This document shows, one piece after another, positions 1 through 9,113 of a stretch of 64,000 bases of DNA. Numbering within the stretch: the stretch's first letter is position 1; each line of letters opens with the position of its first letter. Position numbers and translations under genes: made by a program. The stretch comes from REEB509 sp049314555 (GTDB lineage Bacteria; Pseudomonadota; Alphaproteobacteria; Caulobacterales; Aquidulcibacteraceae): positions 31,018 to 95,017 of the forward strand of contig JBMOEW010000007.1 in assembly GCA_049314555.1 (NCBI GenBank). The letters are read 5' to 3'. The notes under the pieces were generated by a model. That model was not told where the DNA came from, did not search any database, and saw only the letters and a list, made by a program, of their open reading frames with translations.

Positions 1-122
1 AATTCCAAGCCTGCGACTTGTTGCTTTTCCACTCCCATGACACGCCCCACACCGTGGGCGGGATAAACAATGTGGTCGCCGGGCTTAAAACCCGTCGAGG
101 ACGTCGCGGCTGTTGTGGTCAT
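1..122 (-). CDS. carD: CarD/CdnL-family transcription regulator, N-terminal fragment
   Basis: The reverse strand reads an ATG at 122 and stays open to the window edge, giving about 40 residues that begin MTTTAATSSTGFKPGDHIVY and continue PAHGVGRV. The GDxIVYPAHGVG stretch is the start of the RNA polymerase-interacting (Tudor-like) domain of CarD/CdnL. These proteins bind the RNAP beta subunit and stabilise open complexes, notably at rRNA promoters. The gene is last in a minus-strand series helicase, S4 protein, ferredoxin, CarD, an order common in alphaproteobacteria. The 3' part lies outside the window, so overall length and C-terminal domain cannot be judged. Confidence 0.9.
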   Translation of the reverse strand, partial: MTTTAATSSTGFKPGDHIVYPAHGVGRVMGVEKQQVAGLE

Positions 123-383
123 TTCGTGGTCCCTGTGCAGATCCCAACAAGAAAAAGGCCCCACACCCTGCGCGACACCCTGGACAGACGCCGGGATCAG
201 CGCAATCGACATAATAGACGAGGCAATCGGCTATTCCAAAACCCGGACGCCGCACAGCTCACCATCACGCTCGAGGTGGGACCTTGACGCCAAGGGCCCG
301 CCTAGCGGCGCGCTCCTCAACGATGTCTTCACACTATCACAACACCGTCACTAAAGGAAGGGGTAGCGGGCCTGTCGGCGCGG

Positions 384-725
384 TCAGGTTCCTGTCCCCG
401 GCTTGTCGGAGAAATATTTCTCAAACTTGCCCTTTTCGTCGCGGAAGTTATCCGCGTCAGCGGGGGCTGTGCCTTTGCGGGTGATGTTTGGCCACACCAT
501 CGCGAAGTCTGTGTTGACCTTCAGCCATTTACCGGAGGGATCGTCTTCTGTATCTGGCTTGATCGCGTCGACGGGGCATTCGGGTTCGCAAACGCCGCAG
601 TCGATGCACTCGTCTGGATGGATGACGAGGAAGTTTTCCCCCTCGTAGAAGCAGTCCACGGGACAGACCTCAACGCAATCCATGTACTTGCACTTCACGC
701 ATGCGTCGGTGACGATGTAGGTCAT
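384..725 (-). CDS. fdxA: 7Fe ferredoxin FdxA
   Basis: 113 residues starting MTYIVTDACVKCKYMDCVEV. The N-terminal half holds two clustered cysteine motifs: CVKCKYMDCVEVCP for the 3Fe-4S side and CIDCGVCEPECP for the 4Fe-4S cluster. The remaining residues form the acidic C-terminal extension usual in this family (EKGKFEKYFS). It is a soluble low-potential electron carrier. The open frame extends further upstream, but that part overlaps the intergenic region and S4 gene in another frame and lacks family similarity, so the ATG at 725 is chosen. It lies 55 bp downstream of the S4 gene and upstream of carD. Confidence 0.95.
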   Translation of the reverse strand: MTYIVTDACVKCKYMDCVEVCPVDCFYEGENFLVIHPDECIDCGVCEPECPVDAIKPDTEDDPSGKWLKVNTDFAMVWPNITRKGTAPADADNFRDEKGKFEKYFSDKPGTGT

Positions 726-780
726 CGGCGTCCCTTTTTGCCCACGGAAACAGCTTTCGCAGCAAGACATGGCTGCGTCG

Positions 781-1098
781 TCAGGTCTCGTCAAGCAGAC
801 CTGTACTGTGGCGATAAAGCGCGCGGGCCTCGGCGGGAGGGCCACGGCGCACGCCGAAGCCAAGCACCTCGACGGCGTGGACCTGGCCGTCAGGGGTGGC
901 AAACACCAACACATCCCCCATCTGGACGCTGAACGCGGGCTTTTCAACGCGGCGCGGCGGGGTGGCGCGGCCTACCCTGACTGCGCCCGCAGCAACCGCG
1001 GCGGCGGCGGTCGTGCGGGACTTGAAGAAGCGGGCGCGCCAGAGCCAAACGTCCAGCCGGACGGGCGGCGGGGCTTGAGCCCCGGACGGCCCAGTCAC
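781..1098 (-). CDS. S4-domain RNA-binding protein, HslR-like
   Basis: 105 residues. The segment VRLDVWLWRARFFKSRTTAA near residues 13-32 is the S4 fold signature found in Hsp15/HslR, which binds rRNA on free 50S subunits with stalled nascent chains. The following region (GAVRVGRATPPRRVEKPAF) is the second half of the S4 domain. The start codon overlaps the helicase stop by 4 bp (ATGA), so translation is probably coupled. The specific RNA target is inferred from the family. Heat-shock regulation is not visible in the sequence. Confidence 0.88.
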   Translation of the reverse strand: MTGPSGAQAPPPVRLDVWLWRARFFKSRTTAAAAVAAGAVRVGRATPPRRVEKPAFSVQMGDVLVFATPDGQVHAVEVLGFGVRRGPPAEARALYRHSTGLLDET

Positions 1099-3617
1099 GG
1101 CTCGTCACCGGCGGGCACGGCAAACAACTGTGACAGGGCCGCAAACGGGCTTGATTGGGAGCGCGCTGGGTTCGCGGTGGCGCGGTGTTTGGGGGGGCTG
1201 CGCTTTGGGCCTTTCCATTGGCGCTCGGCTGCGGGATCTGGTGACGATGCCTGGCGAAAGCCGATGGCGCGCAGCAACGGCTCGCCCATGCTTTCAGCAA
1301 GGCCTGCTGCTTTGGCAAGGGCTGCGGGGTCGACTGATGCCTTGGCGTCGATCGCGGCGAAGGCACCATTTGCGAAGCGCTCCAAGCGGTCGATCGCCAC
1401 GATCCATTCCCCGATTGGGCGAAAGCCGCGGGCAGCATAGTCCTGCCAGGGCCGCGCGGGGGCCCCACGGCGCGCGCTACCGGTGCGAGGTGGCTGCCAG
1501 GGTGGGTTTTCGCCGGGCTGGTTGAGATCGCGCAATTGGCACCACAGGGCACTGGCTGGCCCTTGCGCCAGTGCTGGCACAAACACCGTCAAGCGCCCGA
1601 CCCGCACACCGATGCGTCGCATAATGTCGCGATCGCTCTTGGTAAGACCTACGAGCAACTCTTCTACGCCTGGACGATCCACTGCGCCTGCCCCTTCCAG
1701 CAGCCGAAAGGCCAGACCGCGGGCCGCGCTCGACAGGTCTTTGTCGTTTTGCGCGCGGACAAGATCGGTCAAGGGGCGCAAGCGGGATTCGATATGCTGT
1801 TTGAGCCAGGCGGTGAGGTGGTCTTTGGCTGCGGCCTGGGCGCGGGGATCGCCTTGGATGCCACCCAACAGGCGAAGGCGCGGCTTGAGCGGGTCTGGCC
1901 CTGGCAGAAGGGCTGCCATCGCCACGCCTTCCACCCGCAGGCGGGCATCGCGGGAGAGGGTCAGGCGCTGCGCCTTTGCAACCGCCCAAAGCCTGCGGGT
2001 GACTTCCGCGCCAAGGGCGCGTTCGGCCGCATTGCGCACGGCGCGTCCCTCGCGACCGAGGGCCGCGGGATCCGGTTTGAACTCCAGGCCGATCAGGCGA
2101 CCCACGAAATGGCCCTCTACCTTAACCGCGCCCGCTTCATCGACGTGGGCGTCGGCGATGTCTTCGCGCTTCAAGCCGCGCATCAGGGCACTTGTGCGCC
2201 GATCAATAAAGCGCTGCGCCAGGGCTGCGTGCAGGGCATCGGAGAGCTTGTCTTCCACCATCCGGGTCTGCTCGCGCAGGGCGGGCGCATCTTGCAGCCA
2301 ATCGGCGCGGTTGGCGGCGTAAGTCCAGGTGCGAATGTGGGCGACGCGGGACTGGAGGGCGTCGAGGTCGCCGTCCATGCGGTCCAGGTGATCGACTTCG
2401 CGGTGGGCCCAATCGGAGGGGATGCGCCCGCTGCGCGACAGCAAATAGCCAGCGATACGGCCGACAAGGCGGGCGTGTTCGTCGATGGTCACTTTGCGAA
2501 AATCGGGCATGAGGCAGGCATCCCAAAGGCGGCGCACGTTGGCTTGGCCTTTGGCGCGGTCCATCAGGTCCTGGTCGTCGGTCAGGCGCTTGAGGGTCAG
2601 TTCGTCGGTTGCGTCACGCACGCGCGACAGGCCCGCCACCTCTGGGGGTTGTTCGAGGCTCGCGATCAAGCCAGGGACGGTGTCGAAGGCAAGATCGGCA
2701 TTGCGCCATTCCACCGCCACTTCCGGTTCAAAGGCGTGCTCGGTGATGCGGGCGACGGTTTCTTGTTCCAAAAGCGGGCAATCGCCGCTTTCGCCAAAGG
2801 TGCCGTCGGTGCGATAGCGACCGGCGCGCCCGGCGATCTGGGCGATTTCGGCGGCGCGCAGGGGCCTTGACCGTCTGCCGTCAAACTTTTGGCGGCTGGC
2901 AAAGGCGACGTGATCGACGTCCATGTTCAAGCCCATGCCGATGGCATCGGTGGCGACCAGGAAATCCACCTCCCCGCTTTGGTAAAGCTCCACCTGGGCG
3001 TTGCGGGTGCGGGGGGAAAGTGCGCCCATCACCACCGCCGCCCCGCCGCGCTGGCGGCGGATCAATTCGGCGATCGCGTAAACCTCGTTGGCGGAAAACG
3101 CGACGATAGCGGTGCGGCGGGGCAGTTTGGTGAGCTTGCGGGGTCCGGCGTAGCTCAAGGTGGAGAGGCGTTCGCGGTAGATGATCTCGGCCTCTGGCAC
3201 ATGGCGGCGGATCATGGCGCGCATCGTGTCTGCGCCCAGAAACAGGGTTTCGTGCAGGCCGCGGGCATGAAGCAGGCGCTGGGTGAAGACGTGGCCACGG
3301 TCTGCGTCGGCGCAGAGCTGAATTTCATCCACCGCCAGGAAGGCTGTGCGCCGCTCCAGCGGCATCGCTTCCACCGTGCAGACAAAATAGCGCGCGGTTT
3401 CTGGGGCGATGCGCTCTTCGCCGGTGATCAGGGCTGCCGCCTTTTGCCCCTTCTCGCGGACAATCTTGTCATAGACCTCGCGGGCCAAAAGCCGCAGCGG
3501 TAGGCCGATCATCCCGTCATGATGGCCCAACATGCGCTCGATCGCGTAGCGCGTTTTGCCGGTGTTGGTTGGGCCAAGGACCGCGGCGATGCGGCCCTGG
3601 CTGTCGTTTGAGGCCAT
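1095..3617 (-). CDS. SUV3/Mgps-type DEAD-like RNA helicase
   Basis: About 840 residues. Walker A is GPTNTGKT at residues 15-22, the DExH-type box is DEIQL near residue 105, and the QIAGRAGRY segment is motif VI of a superfamily 2 helicase. The long C-terminal part with no second enzyme domain fits the alphaproteobacterial relatives of mitochondrial SUV3, RNA helicases that can act with exoribonucleases. I chose the ATG at 3617 because AAGGAG lies about 12 nt upstream and the protein then opens directly onto the P-loop. An ATG at 3647 is also in frame. It heads the helicase-S4-fdxA-carD run. The array of 9-bp repeats at 3714-3749 lies about 100 bp upstream of its start codon. Confidence 0.92.
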   Translation of the reverse strand: MASNDSQGRIAAVLGPTNTGKTRYAIERMLGHHDGMIGLPLRLLAREVYDKIVREKGQKAAALITGEERIAPETARYFVCTVEAMPLERRTAFLAVDEIQLCADADRGHVFTQRLLHARGLHETLFLGADTMRAMIRRHVPEAEIIYRERLSTLSYAGPRKLTKLPRRTAIVAFSANEVYAIAELIRRQRGGAAVVMGALSPRTRNAQVELYQSGEVDFLVATDAIGMGLNMDVDHVAFASRQKFDGRRSRPLRAAEIAQIAGRAGRYRTDGTFGESGDCPLLEQETVARITEHAFEPEVAVEWRNADLAFDTVPGLIASLEQPPEVAGLSRVRDATDELTLKRLTDDQDLMDRAKGQANVRRLWDACLMPDFRKVTIDEHARLVGRIAGYLLSRSGRIPSDWAHREVDHLDRMDGDLDALQSRVAHIRTWTYAANRADWLQDAPALREQTRMVEDKLSDALHAALAQRFIDRRTSALMRGLKREDIADAHVDEAGAVKVEGHFVGRLIGLEFKPDPAALGREGRAVRNAAERALGAEVTRRLWAVAKAQRLTLSRDARLRVEGVAMAALLPGPDPLKPRLRLLGGIQGDPRAQAAAKDHLTAWLKQHIESRLRPLTDLVRAQNDKDLSSAARGLAFRLLEGAGAVDRPGVEELLVGLTKSDRDIMRRIGVRVGRLTVFVPALAQGPASALWCQLRDLNQPGENPPWQPPRTGSARRGAPARPWQDYAARGFRPIGEWIVAIDRLERFANGAFAAIDAKASVDPAALAKAAGLAESMGEPLLRAIGFRQASSPDPAAERQWKGPKRSPPKHRATANPARSQSSPFAALSQLFAVPAGDEP

Positions 3618-3713
3618 GAGCGGTGGACACTCCTTGGCTGGTGACATCGGATGGGTTGGGGGATTTGTCCAGAGCTGCGTGAACCAGATCAACTGAAACA
3701 AATACATACCAGG

Positions 3714-3749
3714 AACGAATCATCAACGAATCAGTTTGAGTGATTCGTT
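3714..3749. promoter_or_regulatory. Operator-like array: three AACGAATCA 9-mers each with a GANTC site
   Basis: The 9-mer AACGAATCA occurs at 3714-3722 and 3725-3733, an 11-bp period, and its exact reverse complement TGATTCGTT at 3741-3749. The last two copies form a perfect inverted repeat with a 7-nt loop. Each copy contains GAATC/GATTC, the CcrM methylation sequence of Caulobacter-type bacteria (3717-3721, 3728-3732, 3742-3746). The array lies upstream of the helicase operon and downstream of the DUF3108 gene. No T-run follows, so a terminator is unlikely. A methylation-sensitive operator is inference. Confidence 0.6.
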
Positions 3750-3801
3750 CTCGATTTGATCCTTATCCGCCCCCAACCGCGATCCTTCCTGCCCGATTGC
3801 T

Positions 3802-4581
3802 TCAGGTTGCGGTGAGTTCGCGGAGTTCCAGGATGGCCATGCCGGCGTCATCGGTGGGCCATTCGATGCGCAGAGGTGCCCAAAGCCCGTTGGCCAGCCG
3901 GCCAAACAGAAAGGTCATGTTTTCGCCGGTCGGGGGAGCGTCGGTCAGGCCGGCGATCGCGCGGTAGGAGACCGTGCAGCGGCGGGCTTCGCCGCGAAAC
4001 ACCCGTTGGCGCATGTTCTGGGTGCCGTTGGGGCGCATCACCAAATCGAAGCGGGCGCGGCCGTCAAAGACCCGGATGGTGCGGGCGCAGGGGTCTGCTT
4101 CGCCCGGGGCCACCATCATGTGCACAAACGAGCTGATCTGATCGGTGGAGCCCAGTTTTTGTTGGCGGGTGGCGGGCGGATTGCCCATGTTCATCGGCGG
4201 ATTGGCCTCGGTGACCACGTCGTTGGCGGTGTAGGTGACGGTGACCACGCGACCGCGGCGGCCTCCCTGGTGGGTGTAGGTGGCGGGGCGGATGGCGGTG
4301 GCGGTGATCGCGCCGCGGGCGGAGCCGTCATAGTCGAGGCTGTTTTCCACCGCCAAGCGCACCAGGCCGGTGGCGCGCTGGCGCATGGTGCCTTGGTAGG
4401 TGGTGGGGGTGATCGCGAGGTTGAGGGCGAAATCACCGGCGGCGACGCCGCGCGCGCGGATGGTGTAAACGCCATTGAAGGTGCGGTTGGCTTGGACCGT
4501 TGGCGTTTGCGCCACAGCCGGCGCCGCCCAGGCCGCGGCTAAACCAATCAAGGCCACCCCCATCGCGATCAAGCGCTTCAT
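3802..4581 (-). CDS. Secreted DUF3108 protein
   Basis: 259 residues with a classical signal peptide (MKRLIAMGVALIGLAAAW, cleavage likely after AVAQ). The mature part carries the DUF3108 pattern: YTIRARGVAAGDFAL at the start, a central DQISSFVHMM segment, and a closing LRIEWPTDD strand. DUF3108 proteins are periplasmic or outer-membrane associated and predicted to be beta-rich; their function is unknown. The gene stands alone between the ABC exporter and the helicase operon, all on the minus strand. Confidence 0.85.
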   Translation of the reverse strand: MKRLIAMGVALIGLAAAWAAPAVAQTPTVQANRTFNGVYTIRARGVAAGDFALNLAITPTTYQGTMRQRATGLVRLAVENSLDYDGSARGAITATAIRPATYTHQGGRRGRVVTVTYTANDVVTEANPPMNMGNPPATRQQKLGSTDQISSFVHMMVAPGEADPCARTIRVFDGRARFDLVMRPNGTQNMRQRVFRGEARRCTVSYRAIAGLTDAPPTGENMTFLFGRLANGLWAPLRIEWPTDDAGMAILELRELTAT

Positions 4582-4684
4582 TCGCGTCTCCTCCTGAACC
4601 CAACTCGGGGCCGTCGCTGATTAAGCCGGCGTCCGTGACGCCAGCGTGAACCGATTAGGGCGGTTTTGCGCCAATGCAACCCGG

Positions 4685-6508
4685 CTAAGCGGCAACATCG
4701 GCCAAATGGTCGCCGGTGGAGATGGCGTTGAGGCGCGCGTAAAGCCCGCCCGCCGCCACCAGATCCGCGTGCCCGCCCTGCTCGACAATCCGTCCCCGGT
4801 CAAACACCAAAATCCGATCCGCTTCGCGCACCGTGGACAAGCGGTGGGCGATGACGATGGTGGTGCGGCCAGCCATCAGCTCTGCCATCGCGTCTTTGAT
4901 TTCCAGCTCGGTTTGCGTGTCGAGGCTGGAGGTGGCCTCGTCCAGGATCAAGATGGGCGCACTGGCCAGGAAGGCGCGGGCAAGGGCCACGCGCTGGCGC
5001 TCGCCGCCCGACAGCTTGACGCCGCGTTCGCCCACTTCGGTGTCATAACCCCTGGGCAGCCTTGCGATGAACTCGTGGGCGCGGGCGCGACGGGCTGCGT
5101 CTTCAATGGCATCGAGGCTGGCTTGCGGGTTGGCGTAGGCGATGTTTTCCCGCAGCGACCGGTGAAACAGGATGGGGTCCTGCGGCACGAGCGCGATATG
5201 GGCGCGCAACGAGGATTGCGCCACTTGGCGTACGTCTTGGTCGTCGATCAGGATCGCGCCGCCATCGACGTCGTACAGACGCTGAACCAGCTTCACGAAG
5301 GTGCTTTTGCCGGAGCCGGTGGGACCGACCAACGCCACGGTTTCGCCCGAGCGAATATCGAGGGAGAAATCGCGGTAGAGCGGTTCGTCTTGGCCTTGAT
5401 AGCGGAACGCCACGTGTTGGAAGCGGATCGCGCCGGCGCGGGGCTGAAACGCCGGCGCATTGGGGGCGTCGGCGATATCGGGCGCTTTGGCCATGTAAGC
5501 CACCACATCTTCGATGTCGGCATAGCCGCGCTGCAGCATCTGGATGGTTTCGCCAAGGGTGCGCAAATAGCCAAGGATCACAAAGAAGCTGGTCAAGGCA
5601 AAGGCTGTATCCCCAGCCGTTGCACGGCCCAACGACCATTCCCGCACCACAAGCCCGATCAGGCCCGCTTGCAGGACAAACAACAGGATGTTTTGCAGCG
5701 CCCACGCATCGGTGAAACGCATCCAGGCGCGCACGGCTTTTCCGCGCCAATCCTCCACTACCGCCTCAAAGCGTTGGGCTTCGCGGGTTTCGGCCCCGAA
5801 GGCCTTGACGGTTGGGTTGGAGCCCACCGCGTCCGCTAGACTTGCGCCAATCCTTGTGTCGGCGGCGTTATAGTCCTTGACGCGCTTGGCGAGGTAAAAG
5901 CGCGAGAGCAAAATGGCGCTCGCCAGATAAAGGCCAATCATCACGCCCACAAAGAGGCCGATCATCGGCCATTGCAGCGCGGTGATGATCGTTAAGCCCA
6001 GCAAGACCACGCTCGCGGGCAGCACAAACCAGGCGATATTGTCGCTGATCGTGTCATAAGCGTGCATCGCGCGGCTGACGCGGCGGACGGTGGCACCGGC
6101 GAAGTTGTTGGCGTGCCAATCGGCGCTGTAGTCTTGGACGCGGGCGTAGGCGTCCGTGACAATGGCCTTCATGTTGTTGGCCGCGAACGGGTTCCAGAAG
6201 CGCGAGGCAAAGTTGCGGAAAATGTAGAAGCCAAACGCAATCGCCACGAACACCAGGTAGGCGCTTGTTACTGCGGGCGGCATGGTGCCCGTCGATGGGC
6301 TCTCGGTGAGGGCTTCCACCAGCTGGCCAGCCACAATCGGCAGGGCCAGATCGCATGCCACAGACACCGCAAACAGTGCCATAAAACCCGTCAACTTGGC
6401 GGGCTGGCTCATCCATTTGCGCCACATGAAGGCGGTGATGGCAACGAAGCCGGCCTTTTGCTGGCCGCGGGCGTCGTCGTCGTCGTCTAAATCAAAGGTC
6501 TCGGACAT
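4685..6508 (-). CDS. ABC exporter, fused permease and ATPase (ABCB/MsbA-like)
   Basis: 607 residues. An acidic N-terminus (DLDDDDDARG, encoded by a GTC/GTCG run) precedes about six membrane segments (residues ~35-310) and an ATPase domain with Walker A GPTGSGKST, signature LSGGERQR and Walker B ILILDEATSSLD. One polypeptide carries a full half-transporter, so the active form should be a dimer. It belongs to the lipid/drug exporter group; the substrate cannot be read from the sequence. A second exporter of this kind lies at 12330-14072, in an LPS-type context that this one lacks. Confidence 0.9.
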   Translation of the reverse strand: MSETFDLDDDDDARGQQKAGFVAITAFMWRKWMSQPAKLTGFMALFAVSVACDLALPIVAGQLVEALTESPSTGTMPPAVTSAYLVFVAIAFGFYIFRNFASRFWNPFAANNMKAIVTDAYARVQDYSADWHANNFAGATVRRVSRAMHAYDTISDNIAWFVLPASVVLLGLTIITALQWPMIGLFVGVMIGLYLASAILLSRFYLAKRVKDYNAADTRIGASLADAVGSNPTVKAFGAETREAQRFEAVVEDWRGKAVRAWMRFTDAWALQNILLFVLQAGLIGLVVREWSLGRATAGDTAFALTSFFVILGYLRTLGETIQMLQRGYADIEDVVAYMAKAPDIADAPNAPAFQPRAGAIRFQHVAFRYQGQDEPLYRDFSLDIRSGETVALVGPTGSGKSTFVKLVQRLYDVDGGAILIDDQDVRQVAQSSLRAHIALVPQDPILFHRSLRENIAYANPQASLDAIEDAARRARAHEFIARLPRGYDTEVGERGVKLSGGERQRVALARAFLASAPILILDEATSSLDTQTELEIKDAMAELMAGRTTIVIAHRLSTVREADRILVFDRGRIVEQGGHADLVAAGGLYARLNAISTGDHLADVAA

Positions 6509-6901
6509 AACGTCACCAAACTTGGCAGCGCTGAGACCGCTGGCATCTTGGCCTTGGGGTCTTTTCGCTGTGGATTCTGTTGGGGTCGGCGGATTAGGCG
6601 GTCGGAGCGGGCGCGGGAAGCGGCCTCACCTCTCCTGAACGGCACTTGAAGGGGCTCTCTTTTGGCGCTTTGGCGGGCCCGTTCGCATCACGCAAACCGG
6701 GTATCCGCTGAGGCGGCCATTGGGCGAGCACCTCTAGGTTCAGGTTGAGGTCATTGAGACGGCTTACCTCTTTGAGGCGCTAGAGCTGATCCGAAGGGCG
6801 GCAGGGGGCGCGGCGGGTGCCGGCTTCACGCTGGCACGAACTGGGTATAGCGTTTGGTGTGGCTTGCGTCCAGACGCGCGAAGAAACATTGTGCGCCGGT
6901 G
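6509..6901. other. Intergenic region between divergent genes; no gene seen
   Basis: About 390 bp separate the ABC exporter (minus) from ubiA (plus). The only open frames are short, arginine/proline-rich and without a convincing ribosome-binding site. A single GATTC (GANTC) occurs at 6573-6577. The stretch should contain promoters for both flanking genes, but I cannot place -35/-10 boxes with confidence. Confidence 0.6.
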
Positions 6902-7858
6902 ATGGTCCCTTCTTCTCAAAAGCCGCAGGACGCCCTCGTCGGTCACTGGAGTGATCGGCTGCCGGCGCGGCTGCGGGCGCTGGCGCAGTTGTCCAGGCTC
7001 GACCGGCCGATCGGCTGGCGCTTGCTCTATATGCCGTGCCTGATGGGCATCGCCCTGGTGCGAACGGAAGAAGGCTTCTGGCCGGAAGACCTCGTGTTTG
7101 CGGTGCTGTTCTTGATCGGGGCGATCGCGATGCGGGGGGCGGGCTGCACCTACAACGACATCGTCGATGCCAAAATTGACGCGCAGGTGGCGCGCACGGC
7201 GGGGCGACCGTTGCCGTCTGGTCGGATCAGCAAAACGCTCGCCTGGGCGTGGCTTGGAGCGCAGTGCCTGATCGGGCTTGGGGTGTTGGTCTTGCTGCCA
7301 CCGCTGGCGCAGCTCGTGGCGCTGTGTGCGCTGCCGCTGGTGGCTGCCTACCCGTTCATGAAGCGGATCACGTGGTGGCCGCAGGTTTGGTTGGGGCTTA
7401 CGTTCAGCTGGGGGGTGCTGGTGGGGGCCAGCGCCAGCGATATGCGCGATGTGCCGCTGGCGGCATTGGTGTTTTATGCGGGATGTGTGGCATGGACGGT
7501 CGCTTACGACACGATCTATGCGCTGCAGGACAAAGACGACGACGCCCTGATTGGCGTGCGCTCTACCGCGCGGCTGTTTGGCGAACGCTGGCGGGGGTGG
7601 ACGCTAGGCTTTTATGTGGCGGCGGTTTCGCTTTGGGCGGGGGGGGCTGCCCTCAGCGGGGCCGGGCTTTTGACGATGGGTCTGCTTGGTGCGATCGGGG
7701 CTTTGATCATCTGGCCCCTGGTGGAGCGGGTGCGGGAGGGCGATCCGGCTTCGGCGCTCGCCGGGTTTAAGGCCAATCAATGGGTGGGCTTAAGTGTGAT
7801 CGCGGCGCTTACGGTTGAGCCCCTGTGGATCACGCTACGCCCCCTGGTGATGCCATGA
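6902..7858 (+). CDS. ubiA: 4-hydroxybenzoate polyprenyltransferase UbiA
   Basis: 318 residues. Membrane-embedded prenyltransferase that attaches the polyprenyl tail to 4-hydroxybenzoate in ubiquinone synthesis. The first Asp-rich motif is NDIVDAKID and the second lies in YDTIYALQDKDDD; both bind the Mg-diphosphate of the prenyl donor. About eight hydrophobic helices are visible, and DRPIGWRLLYMPC is the usual family opening. The ATG at 6902 is preferred; a GTG at 6854 would add 16 basic residues. Its stop overlaps the alkA start by 4 bp. Confidence 0.93.
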   Translation: MVPSSQKPQDALVGHWSDRLPARLRALAQLSRLDRPIGWRLLYMPCLMGIALVRTEEGFWPEDLVFAVLFLIGAIAMRGAGCTYNDIVDAKIDAQVARTAGRPLPSGRISKTLAWAWLGAQCLIGLGVLVLLPPLAQLVALCALPLVAAYPFMKRITWWPQVWLGLTFSWGVLVGASASDMRDVPLAALVFYAGCVAWTVAYDTIYALQDKDDDALIGVRSTARLFGERWRGWTLGFYVAAVSLWAGGAALSGAGLLTMGLLGAIGALIIWPLVERVREGDPASALAGFKANQWVGLSVIAALTVEPLWITLRPLVMP

Positions 7859-8472
7859 GCCTGCCTGCCCCCGAAAAAGCCTTGGCAAAGTCCTGCAAGA
7901 CGATGGCCAAATGGGTGAAGGTGCAAGAGCCCTTCCCGGGTGCCACGCGGGCACCAGACGACGCCTATCAGTCCTTGTTTCGCGCGGTTGTTTATCAGCA
8001 GCTGGCGGGCAAGGCAGCCGCCACCATCCTGGGGCGGGTGTTGGGTTTGTTTACCGATGTCGCCTTTCCCGCGCCGGAGGCGTTTTTGGCGATGGATGGG
8101 GAGCGTCTGCGGGGGGCTGGGCTGTCGCGCCAGAAGCAGGCCGCGCTGCGCGATCTGGCGGAAAAGCGGATCAGCGGCGTGGTGCCGGAGCTTGAGGCCG
8201 TGATGCACTTGAGCGACGAGGAGATCGTTGAACGGCTGACGCAGGTGCGGGGCGTCGGCCGCTGGACGGTACAGATGTATCTGATTTTCACGCTGGGGCG
8301 GCCGGATGTGTGGCCGCACGACGATCTTGGCGTGCGCAATGGGGTGGTGCGGGTGTACGGGGAGAGCCTGCCGCCAAAACAATTGCTGGCGTTTGGGGAG
8401 CGGTTCGCGCCCTATCGATCCGCGGCGGCTTGGCACTTCTGGCGGGCGGCCGACACCAAGGCCCCTTCGTGA
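7855..8472 (+). CDS. alkA: DNA-3-methyladenine glycosylase II (AlkA-type, HhH-GPD)
   Basis: 205 residues. The helix-hairpin-helix is LTQVRGVGRWTVQMYLIF. It is followed by the Gly/Pro-rich turn and DVWPHDDLGVRNG, which contains the catalytic aspartate of the HhH-GPD superfamily. This is the compact catalytic core without the extra N-terminal beta domain of E. coli AlkA. It excises alkylated purines in base excision repair. The start overlaps the ubiA stop (ATGA) and its stop overlaps the next gene (GTGA), so the three are probably co-translated. Confidence 0.92.
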   Translation: MSLPAPEKALAKSCKTMAKWVKVQEPFPGATRAPDDAYQSLFRAVVYQQLAGKAAATILGRVLGLFTDVAFPAPEAFLAMDGERLRGAGLSRQKQAALRDLAEKRISGVVPELEAVMHLSDEEIVERLTQVRGVGRWTVQMYLIFTLGRPDVWPHDDLGVRNGVVRVYGESLPPKQLLAFGERFAPYRSAAAWHFWRAADTKAPS

Positions 8473-9113
8473 TCGACGACATCCCTGCTTTCATTGCCGC
8501 CAACACCCGCGTGCTCAGCCCGCCGCATACGCCAGAGCTGCGCCTGCACCTTGCAGACAACGCGGTGGCGCTTTGGCAGCTGACAGAAGATGAGCTAGGC
8601 GCGCTTGGCTTGCCGCCGCCGTTTTGGGCGTTTGCGTGGGCCGGCGGGCAAGCGATCGCGCGCTACATCCTGGATCAGCCGGCTTTGGTGCAGGGCAAGA
8701 CTGTGCTGGATGTGGCTTCCGGGTCTGGGCTTGTGGCGATTGCTGCGATGCGGGCGGGGGCTTTCAGCGCGCGGGCGATCGACCTTGATCCGTTTGCCAC
8801 CCAGGCCTGCCTGTTGAACGCTGCGCTGAACGCGGTGTCGATCGAGGTCGAGACAGGCAATGCGCTTTTGCAGCCGGCGGCGGCGCAGGTGATCCTGGTG
8901 GGGGATTTGTTTTACGAAAAAGACTTGGCTGCAGCTCTTTTAAGCTGGCTCCAAGCGCAAGCCGCGGCCGGCAAGACCGTGCTGATCGGTGATCCGGGCC
9001 GGGCCTATTTGCCCAAAGACGCGCTCGTCCGGGTGGCGGAATACGCCATCCCGGTCTCGCGCGATCTTGAAGATTGCGAGGTCAAACGCACCGCGGTGTG
9101 GCGGTTGGCGTAG
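8469..9113 (+). CDS. Class I SAM methyltransferase, ETFB-lysine/NNT1-like
   Basis: 214 residues. Motif I is VLDVASGSGLVAIAAM, the acidic residue closing beta 2 is in RAIDLDPFA, and VGDLFYE is a motif IV-like segment. An N-terminal region with LPPPFWAFAWAGGQAIARY is typical of the group that includes the electron-transfer-flavoprotein beta-subunit lysine methyltransferase. The GTG start at 8469 overlaps the alkA stop (GTGA); no ATG fits the domain start. A lysine methyltransferase role is family-based inference. Confidence 0.85.
   Translation: MIDDIPAFIAANTRVLSPPHTPELRLHLADNAVALWQLTEDELGALGLPPPFWAFAWAGGQAIARYILDQPALVQGKTVLDVASGSGLVAIAAMRAGAFSARAIDLDPFATQACLLNAALNAVSIEVETGNALLQPAAAQVILVGDLFYEKDLAAALLSWLQAQAAAGKTVLIGDPGRAYLPKDALVRVAEYAIPVSRDLEDCEVKRTAVWRLA

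Noticed and set aside
384..947. 187-codon version of the ferredoxin
   Set aside because: The extra N-terminus overlaps the S4 gene in another frame; family length and start point to 725.
1536..2870. 444-codon open frame opposite the helicase
   Set aside because: It is antisense to conserved helicase motifs and has no family similarity; long antisense frames are common in GC-rich DNA.
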